The translations under genes and the position numbers were made by a program. From an uncultured Acetatifactor sp. (GTDB taxonomy: Bacteria; Bacillota; Clostridia; Lachnospirales; Lachnospiraceae): 64,000 bases of DNA. The notes below the pieces were generated by a model, which had not been told where the DNA came from, did not search any database, and saw nothing but the letters and a program-made list of their open reading frames with translations. The stretch is taken from assembly GCA_947630715.1 (NCBI GenBank), contig CANRIP010000007.1, forward strand, positions 32,749-96,748, read 5' to 3'. Numbering within the stretch: the first letter of the stretch is position 1; every line of letters starts with the position of its first letter. Shown piece by piece: positions 58,104 through 64,000 of the stretch.

Positions 58104-61100
58104 TCATTCTCGCCCGGAATCGGAGGCTCCCGCAAACCTAAGGTATTCCAGGTCAAAACTGCTGCCCGGCAGGAAAATCAATTCGATTTTCCCTTTCCCC
58201 CGCAGCGCCGGGAAGGTGAATGTCTGTTCCTCGCAGACGCCCCCGGTTCCCCGAAACTCCAGAATATGGTTCGTGGTCGTCCCCGTGCCGTCGGTGAAAT
58301 GAAGGTGGATGGTATTCCCCGAAAGCCCGGTTCCTCCGCATACGGTCAGACGGTCCGCCCCGTCCTGGCCAAAGTCCATGTCCTCATACACCAGCACCAC
58401 ATTGTTACCGATCTCCCGGACCGCCCTGCCGTCTCTGCGGAAACTGTCGCCGTACACCGCGGAGGCGTCCTCCGCCCAAAGAGTCTCGTACGCCTTTTCC
58501 GGTTTCCGGAACACAAAGCCCCGGATGTGAACCTTATCCCGCAGGGTAAACGCAATGGTATTCATTCCCTTAATGCGCTCCGGCAGCCGGTAGGTTTCTT
58601 CCTGATAGGTATTCCAGATGGACGGTTTCTGATAAACCACCGACGCCAGAATACGGCTGCCCTCCTCCATAGGCATTCCAAGCCAGATATCGATGGGATA
58701 GGGCTTTGCATCCAGCGCAAATATCGGCAGGGTAACCTGGTCGGAGCCGAAATCCCCGAAATCCACATTGTCGTACACGGGGCCGCTGAGCGCGTCACGC
58801 TGGGTAGCCACGCCCTTGTCATTGCCGTTGCCGATCTGTCCCAGCGCCCTGGTATACAGTCCCCCCGTCACAAATTCGTAGGGATTCAAAAACGCCTGTC
58901 CGATGCCCTCCGCCCGGTATTCCAGTTGGGAGATCAGCACCACCCGGCCCTGATGCCTGGCCATACACCGCACCACAAATTCGCCGTCCCCCAGAGCCGT
59001 AACGCTGGCCAGCCTTCTGCCCTCGGGATCCTCCACCGGCTCTACCTTGGCAAAGCTCACCGGAATCCCCGCCCGGTTTACCGCCTTCCATAGTAACTCC
59101 GTGTCCGTGGTATGCCCGGGACGGACCAGCGCCTCCACGGTCAGTTTCTTTTTGTCTCCGGACAGACAGCGCCCGTCCAGGGCTCTCAGCTCCAGCTTTC
59201 GGATGGGAATCCGCTCCGGCAGGGCGTTTCCCGAAACCCCGTAATTCCGGCAATCCTCCAGCCATGCCCTGTCCGATCCTCCCGCTTCCACGGACTCCAG
59301 CGTCAAAGACGCGCTCTCCACCCCTCTGCCGCTCACCGTTACCCGGATCTTGCCCGGATCCCCGGTGGTTCCGATCACCGCCAAAAGCTTGCCCGAAAAC
59401 AGTTTTCTCACATCGGTTTTATATTCGTCATAATCCGTGCTGTCGCCGTTGTCCATTCCCAAAACCCGTCCGGGGCCCTCCAAAGTCACCTGAGCGTAAT
59501 CGGAGGCGTTTTCCACCAGGTTCCCCTGTTCATCCAGCGTTTCCACAGTCACAAAGCACATGTCGTTTCCATCGGCGGAAAGCCTGGTTCTGTCCGCGGT
59601 CAGCCGGAAACGGAAACTGTCTCCGAAGGAGTGGCGGCTTTCCCTCGCCACCTCTTTTCCGTCCTGATCGTAGGCCACGGCCGTCACCACGCCGGGGGCG
59701 TATTCCGTCCGCCATCCCGCCACCAGTTTCTGTCCGTGAGCGTGGTCGATCTTTTGTCTCCCCAGGGAGACGCCGTTCACAAACAGTTCCACTTCCGGCG
59801 CGTTGCTGCAAACCCGCAGATCGATCTCCTGGCCGGGGTTGAAATCCCAGTAAGGGAAAAGATGTACCATGGGCGCCTTCCTGACGTCCGTCCATTCCGC
59901 CTGGAAGAAGTAATAGGGATCCTTGGGAAATCCCGCGGTGTCGATCATGCCGAAATAGCTGTTCTTGGTGTGATAGGGCGTGGGCTCCCCGATGTAGTCA
60001 AAGCCCGTCCACAGAAACTGTCCCAGAATAAATTCGCAGTCCCTGTCATCCACAATGCAGTATTCCCAGCTTTTCGCCCCCCAACTGGTACAGCAGTTCC
60101 CCAGAGAGGAACACTGCTCATCGTCATCGGAAAGCACCGACTGGCTCATGGGAAACCGGTAGATCCCCCGGCTGTGTACTAAGGACGCCGTCTCGCTTCC
60201 ATACATGATCCAGCCGGGATGTTCCTCATGCTGTTTTCGGTAGAGATGTTCCCCATAGTTATACCCCACCGTCTCGATGATGTCCGCACATTTCTGCGCG
60301 CCCTCCCAGGCCATATAGTTGGAGCCGATGGTCACGGGCGCGTTGGCTTTCGGGTCGTGCAGCCGCACCAGGCGCAGAAGACGCCTTGTGATCTCCTGGC
60401 CATGCTCGTCCGCATGGGTGTCATAGATTTCATTTCCGATGGACCACATGAGCAGGCAGGGATGATTCCGATCCCGGCGCACCCAGCTTCTCACGTCCGC
60501 AGGGCACCATTCCCGGAAGAAACGGCCGTAATCATAGTCGGTCTTGGGGCGCTCCCACATGTCGAAAGCCTCGTCCACGATGAGAAATCCCATCCGGTCC
60601 GCCAGCTCCAGCACCTGGGGATCCGGCATATTGTGGCTGGTGCGGATGGCGTTGCAGCCCATCTGTTTCAGCATGAGAAGCTTGCGCCGAAAGGCGGGCG
60701 CGTGGAACGCGGCTCCCAGGCAGCCCAGATCATGATGCTCGCAGACGCCGTGAATCTTCACATGACGCCCGTTTAAGAAAAATCCCTTCTCACTGTCAAA
60801 CGCAAAGGTGCGGAATCCCACGGTGATATCCTGGCAGTCCACCACCCGGCCGCCGCTGCAAAGCTCCACCCGCAGCAGATAACACTGGGGATCGTCGATA
60901 TCCCAGAGAGCCGGGGAGGGAACCAGGGCGGTCATTCCGGCGCAGCCCGGCGCATGGCGGTCCGTCCCATATTCTTCCTCCGGCTGCACCTGCAATGGGC
61001 GTTTCCACTGCTGGGCGCCCAGCTCCAGCACCTTTTCCTCTCCCCGCCATAAACTGTACCGGCAGTCGGCGCTCTCCCAGTCCGCGCCGTCCAGCTCCGT

Positions 61101-61619
61101 CTCGATCTCCAGCAGAAAATCCTTCCCCTGGGGCTTGACGGTCACATAGCTTCCGTCCAGAGGCAGATAGGCTCTGCCGCAGCGTTTCATCCAAACCCTG
61201 CGGAACATCCCCGCCCCGGAATACCATCGGCTGTTGGGCGACTGATGGCGAACCTGCATGAGAATTTCGTTCTCTCCCCGAACCAGGGCCCCGGTAATAT
61301 CCCGGTCGAAGGTGGAGTATCCGTATTTCCAGTCGCCGATCCTCTGCCCGTTCACATAGAGGGTGGAATCCATGTACACCCCCTCGAACCGCAGAAGAAC
61401 CCGCTCGTCAGTTTCAGGCGCTTTTTCCAGCCGAAGTATCTTCCGATACCATCCCGTTCCGTCCTGATACAGATCCTTCGCATGCCGGATCAGCCAGTCA
61501 TGGGGGATTTCCACAGGCTCAAATTCCGCCTCCCTCTCCCTCGCCTGATCCGGCGTCACGGAAAGCGGTGTGCAAAGGAAGAACCACCCGTCATAAAAAG
61601 GAATCACATGTGCATCCAT
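58104..61619 (-). CDS. GH2 beta-galactosidase-type enzyme
   Basis: A 1171-residue multidomain enzyme. Sugar-binding jelly roll (about 1-180), Ig-like domain, then the TIM barrel (about 280-590) with V-C-E-H-H-D-L-G, M-G-C-N-A-I-R-T-S-H-N-M-P, the acid/base Glu in W-S-I-G-N-E-I-Y-D and the nucleophile Glu in Y-G-S-E-T-A-S. Behind it lie an Ig-like domain of the DUF4982 type (about 600-680), a further beta domain (680-790) and two more C-terminal beta domains, the last resembling a carbohydrate-binding module (W-G-M-P-M-E-E-G-S and C-terminal G-N-T-I-H-L-H-F). No signal peptide. Substrate is probably a beta-galactoside or similar. Monocistronic; GAGGTTACT precedes ATG. Confidence 0.9.
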   Translation of the reverse strand: MDAHVIPFYDGWFFLCTPLSVTPDQAREREAEFEPVEIPHDWLIRHAKDLYQDGTGWYRKILRLEKAPETDERVLLRFEGVYMDSTLYVNGQRIGDWKYGYSTFDRDITGALVRGENEILMQVRHQSPNSRWYSGAGMFRRVWMKRCGRAYLPLDGSYVTVKPQGKDFLLEIETELDGADWESADCRYSLWRGEEKVLELGAQQWKRPLQVQPEEEYGTDRHAPGCAGMTALVPSPALWDIDDPQCYLLRVELCSGGRVVDCQDITVGFRTFAFDSEKGFFLNGRHVKIHGVCEHHDLGCLGAAFHAPAFRRKLLMLKQMGCNAIRTSHNMPDPQVLELADRMGFLIVDEAFDMWERPKTDYDYGRFFREWCPADVRSWVRRDRNHPCLLMWSIGNEIYDTHADEHGQEITRRLLRLVRLHDPKANAPVTIGSNYMAWEGAQKCADIIETVGYNYGEHLYRKQHEEHPGWIMYGSETASLVHSRGIYRFPMSQSVLSDDDEQCSSLGNCCTSWGAKSWEYCIVDDRDCEFILGQFLWTGFDYIGEPTPYHTKNSYFGMIDTAGFPKDPYYFFQAEWTDVRKAPMVHLFPYWDFNPGQEIDLRVCSNAPEVELFVNGVSLGRQKIDHAHGQKLVAGWRTEYAPGVVTAVAYDQDGKEVARESRHSFGDSFRFRLTADRTRLSADGNDMCFVTVETLDEQGNLVENASDYAQVTLEGPGRVLGMDNGDSTDYDEYKTDVRKLFSGKLLAVIGTTGDPGKIRVTVSGRGVESASLTLESVEAGGSDRAWLEDCRNYGVSGNALPERIPIRKLELRALDGRCLSGDKKKLTVEALVRPGHTTDTELLWKAVNRAGIPVSFAKVEPVEDPEGRRLASVTALGDGEFVVRCMARHQGRVVLISQLEYRAEGIGQAFLNPYEFVTGGLYTRALGQIGNGNDKGVATQRDALSGPVYDNVDFGDFGSDQVTLPIFALDAKPYPIDIWLGMPMEEGSRILASVVYQKPSIWNTYQEETYRLPERIKGMNTIAFTLRDKVHIRGFVFRKPEKAYETLWAEDASAVYGDSFRRDGRAVREIGNNVVLVYEDMDFGQDGADRLTVCGGTGLSGNTIHLHFTDGTGTTTNHILEFRGTGGVCEEQTFTFPALRGKGKIELIFLPGSSFDLEYLRFAGASDSGRE

Positions 61620-61828
61620 AGTAACCTCGTTTCCGCCGTTCCCACGGCTGTTTTTTCCGAAACCTTGTTATCTGCATTTTACCATATTCTTCCCCGCTTT
61701 GCCAGTGGACGGATGGTTTTGGGGAAACTTTTTGGAAACACAACCCAGCTCCTTGTATATATAACATGACTATTAAATATTAAATTTTCTATTTTAGCAC
61801 CATGTCCAGCAATCTGCCTGATGCAAAA

Positions 61829-62980
61829 TCAATTAAAAGGTAATTCATCAAATGTACTATCTACAACTGGAATGTTACTCACTCTTCCATACAAATTATT
61901 CAAAACGACATCCCTCCGCACATTTGTTTGCTTTGCAAAAAAATCATAGAATTTTCTTACATTTTCTACTAAAATATTCTTTTTATAGTATGTATAACCT
62001 GACTTTATAAAACAAGAAATCAAACTATTTTCTTGAGAAATATATTGTTCTAAAGCATTATCTCTTAAAATGATTCTCAATTTTTCAATTATCACCATAC
62101 TATCCCTTTCCACAATAAGAGTATCTTTAATTTTACAAATAGCACTACAAAAATCCGTTGCAAAAGACTGATAAATTGCTTTCTCGGAATGTGTAAAATC
62201 AATATTTTCAAAAGTTTGTTCCGCAATTTCTTTTTGTATTAATTCAAATGAACTTATTCGATTATCAGGATTAATCACAATCATTTTTTCCAGCAATATA
62301 GAATATTTAAAACAATCTATCTCATATTTTTCAATCAAATTCTTTATTAAATATCCAACATAAAAAATCTCTGTTTTTACGTTGTATACTTCTTTCCATA
62401 TTTCTCCTGGTATTTTAGAAGCTGGCCAGTTAAGTAAGATACTCGCATGCTCATTAGTCTCATCTACATTAAATCTCTTTCCAAATCCAAAATCAATTAT
62501 TTTTACAGTACCTGAATCATCAATAAGTATATTCCCTGCCCTCACATCTCTATGTAAAATCTTGTTGTTCTCTAAGTATGCAAAAGCATTAATAATCTGT
62601 ACAAATACTGAATTAATATGTTCTCCCTCTTCAAATTGAAAATATTCTTCTATATCTCTACCTTCAATATATTCCATTATAATGTATCCAGTTTTAATTT
62701 CAGGATATAAAAAATAATCAAAAATTCTCACAATATTACTGTTATATACAGAATACATTATCTCTATTTCATCAACAAAACGAGTATAAAATTCTTCCTC
62801 ATACTCTTTTTGTTCTGGATCATACTTCTTGCACACAAATCTTTTATTAATAGCAGTGTCCTGCATTAATATCGTTTTTCCAGTTCCACCATGTTTTAAT
62901 GCTTTAATAAATTTATAACTTTTAGGCTTACAAAATTTTATTTCTTCTCCTTGTTCCATTTCACTGATATTTCTTGCCAT
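61829..62980 (-). CDS. Eukaryotic-type protein kinase in an AT-rich island
   Basis: A 383-residue protein. The kinase core (about 30-260): G-G-T-G-K-T-I-L as a Gly-loop-like element, V-C-K-K-Y as the Lys, Glu in F-V-D-E-I-E-I-M-Y, Y-I-I-M-E-Y-I-E-G-R-D-I hinge, H-R-D-V-R-A-G-N-I-L catalytic loop, I-I-D-F-G-F-G metal loop; no TM or PASTA domain. The second H-R-D residue is Arg in place of the usual Lys two along (R-A-G-N instead of K-P-x-N), so activity is not certain. C-terminal 120 residues are helical and unrelated to known domains. The codon use is very AT-rich compared with the GH2 gene next door. ATG 62978-62980 has AAAGGGAAT; another in-frame ATG at 63019 has only a weak site. Confidence 0.8.
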   Translation of the reverse strand: MARNISEMEQGEEIKFCKPKSYKFIKALKHGGTGKTILMQDTAINKRFVCKKYDPEQKEYEEEFYTRFVDEIEIMYSVYNSNIVRIFDYFLYPEIKTGYIIMEYIEGRDIEEYFQFEEGEHINSVFVQIINAFAYLENNKILHRDVRAGNILIDDSGTVKIIDFGFGKRFNVDETNEHASILLNWPASKIPGEIWKEVYNVKTEIFYVGYLIKNLIEKYEIDCFKYSILLEKMIVINPDNRISSFELIQKEIAEQTFENIDFTHSEKAIYQSFATDFCSAICKIKDTLIVERDSMVIIEKLRIILRDNALEQYISQENSLISCFIKSGYTYYKKNILVENVRKFYDFFAKQTNVRRDVVLNNLYGRVSNIPVVDSTFDELPFN

Positions 62981-63370
62981 TTCATTCCCTTTCTCATAAA
63001 CCTTTTTTAGATACGCCATAAGTTCTGCTTCTTAATTATTTCTTCTTTCAATTTTACATCTGTTTAATACGATTTTCCATTTGTTTACATAGTTTTAAAA
63101 TTTCTATATCTAAATTACGCCTTAATCAGTCTGCAAAGCAAAAACTATTTTTGTTTAACACCACCCTAACTTGTGAATAGCAGCCTAGAGCATCTCTTTT
63201 AGAATTCTTTGAATTAACAGCAGAAACCTGATTAATCATATCAAGTGTTGATTTTTTAAAAGTATATTTATATAAAGACCTTGACCACATTATATTAAAT
63301 ATTCCTAATGGTATCTAACTTATCTTTCATGATATCCGGTAGTCCTTTCATGATGTTGTAAATCGCAACA
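62981..63370. other. AT-rich spacer between kinase and AlbA-type gene
   Basis: Holds only the TGA-interrupted frame at 63064-63290 and, at about 63296-63370, an out-of-frame continuation of the upstream gene that still reads like protein (C-D-V-A-I-Y-N-I-M-K-G-L-P-D-I-M-K-D-K-L). The latter might be a frameshifted gene end. No terminator was found. Confidence 0.4.
63064..63290 (-). pseudogene. Small ORF interrupted by TGA
   Basis: From ATG 63290 the frame codes 55 residues (M-W-S-R-S-L-Y-K-Y...N-S-F-C-F-A-D), then TGA, and then continues in the same frame for 23 codons (L-R-R-N-L-D-I-E-I-L-K-L...R-I-K-Q-M) to TAA at the edge of the next gene's leader. The part after TGA has protein-like composition. 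AGGAA lies 13 bases upstream of the ATG. Either a small gene with a nonsense change or two unrelated short frames. No family recognised. Confidence 0.3.
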
Positions 63371-64000
63371 TCACAAATTCTTCTTGATTCTTTCCTTCAC
63401 CACAACATATTTTTGATTCTTGCTTTTTGGCTTGTCCGGAATTTCCATCACCAATCTATTGGTACTCAATAAATGTTCCATTTCCACTTTGAAACTTTTA
63501 ATTGATTTATAACCCAAAAGCCCAGCAATTTCCTGTCTGCTTTTCGGTGCCCTGCAAATCGCTAGTATTCTTTTTTCCTTTTCGGTAAGAATATCATCTT
63601 GGGTATTATCTTGGGTATTATCTTGGGTATTATCTAATCCTTCTTGGGTATGCAATGCATGAAAGATTACCATTATTTCACTAGGACTCACTTGATATTC
63701 TGCCATTTCATTTCCATTTTCTTTACAGCTTTCCCTGATTTTTTGGATTCCTCGTCCCCATGATTCTATATATCCCGCACGAAAAAATGTATTGGCAATC
63801 AAGGGATTATACGGTCTGGAATTATGTTTCCCAAGTAAATTTTCAACCGTCCAATCTTCCGGAAATACACATTCGTTTCCGATATATATTTTATCCTTAT
63901 ATACACTGATCTGTATCGGAATGAGCGTAGCATAATTTTTGTGTACTATAGCATTGTAAATTGCCTCTCTAAGAGCTTCTTTAGGATAAGGATATGTTTC
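63371..64000 (-). CDS. AlbA_2/ATP-binding-type regulator, partial (5' end outside window)
   Basis: The frame enters at the right edge and gives 209 residues. The first part (Y-P-Y-P-K-E-A-L-R-E-A-I-Y-N-A-I-V-H-K-N-Y, then R-P-Y-N-P-L-I-A-N-T-F-F-R-A-G-Y-I-E-S-W-G-R-G-I) is the HATPase_c_4-like domain that follows an AlbA_2 (Schlafen-type) DNA-binding domain in a wide family of putative transcription regulators. A spacer with three N-T-Q-D units and a C-terminal winged-helix-like part (about 135-200, R-Q-E-I-A-G-L-L-G-Y-K-S) follow. Strongly AT-rich like the kinase. Often such genes stand in genomic islands; a defence or regulatory role is possible. Confidence 0.78.
   Translation of the reverse strand, partial: ETYPYPKEALREAIYNAIVHKNYATLIPIQISVYKDKIYIGNECVFPEDWTVENLLGKHNSRPYNPLIANTFFRAGYIESWGRGIQKIRESCKENGNEMAEYQVSPSEIMVIFHALHTQEGLDNTQDNTQDNTQDDILTEKEKRILAICRAPKSRQEIAGLLGYKSIKSFKVEMEHLLSTNRLVMEIPDKPKSKNQKYVVVKERIKKNL
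63599..63634 (-). repeat. 12-bp in-frame repeat coding for N-T-Q-D
   Basis: Three perfect copies of TTGGGTATTATC (plus strand) code for N-T-Q-D-N-T-Q-D-N-T-Q-D between the ATP-binding part and the winged helix. Copy number can change without a frameshift and would alter the linker length. Confidence 0.9.

Noticed and set aside
59112..60182. Plus-strand frame of 356 codons opposite the GH2 gene
   Set aside because: Antisense to conserved GH2 domains; no start signals.

Overview
The window looks like the chromosome of a spore-forming, saccharolytic member of the Lachnospiraceae (Clostridia). This rests on the spoIIAA-spoIIAB-sigF operon with spoVAA/spoVAB, a T-box leader on valS, several clostridial-type promoters (TTGACA-17-TATAAT-like), high GC with strong AGGAGG-type ribosome binding sites, and many glycoside hydrolases. 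No rRNA, tRNA, CRISPR array or complete insertion sequence was recognised. Almost every gene is on the minus strand; only an ECF-transporter S component and asnA are on the plus strand.

Layout by increasing coordinate. 1-4.8 kb: a Tad/Flp pilus locus (tadZ-cpaF-tadB-tadC-flp-tadE, the last cut by the window edge). 4.9-10.5 kb: three tandem paralogues of a membrane-anchored TPR plus leucine-rich-repeat surface protein, with homologous spacers and promoters whose -35/-10 spacer carries a run of seven G. 10.5-10.95 kb: the remains of a small type I toxin-antitoxin-like locus. 10.95-15.2 kb: sporulation genes (spoVAA, spoVAB, a GH25 muramidase, sigF, spoIIAB, spoIIAA). 15.4-22.2 kb: the operon T-box-valS-PHP phosphoesterase-folC-small acidic protein-zinc ribbon/TPR protein. 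22.2-30.7 kb: a xylan-degradation cluster without signal peptides (GH43, GH3, GH115, SGNH esterase). 31.1-32.0 kb: ECF S component. 32.2-34.3 kb: a PadR/HAAS/DUF4097 regulatory operon with a clear promoter-operator. 34.5-38.8 kb: GH13 amylase and a nuclease-fused DinG/XPD-like helicase. 38.9-41.6 kb: HPr-like protein, a PD-(D/E)XK family protein and asnA.

41.7-47.4 kb: a surface operon (GH43-LamG lipoprotein, acyltransferase 3, polytopic glycosyltransferase-like protein). 47.6-53.7 kb: glutamate synthase gltBD behind a very short leader with an intrinsic terminator. 53.9-58.0 kb: GT2 glycosyltransferase, a HAD phosphatase fused to a CPBP intramembrane protease, greA and a mraY-like gene. 58.1-61.6 kb: a large GH2 enzyme. 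From about 61.7 kb to the edge the DNA becomes strongly AT-rich and holds a eukaryotic-type protein kinase, a small ORF broken by a stop and a truncated AlbA_2/ATP-binding-type regulator; this looks like an acquired island.

Themes: nitrogen assimilation (gltBD, asnA), intracellular breakdown of imported xylo- and galacto-oligosaccharides, cell-surface display (Tad pili, LRR proteins, acylated glycans) and sporulation. Points most worth following up are the G-tract promoters of the LRR genes, a dispersed palindromic element that supplies ribosome binding sites, the HAD-CPBP fusion, the gltB leader terminator and the AT-rich kinase island. All family names come from reading translated sequence and motifs by eye; no database search was possible.
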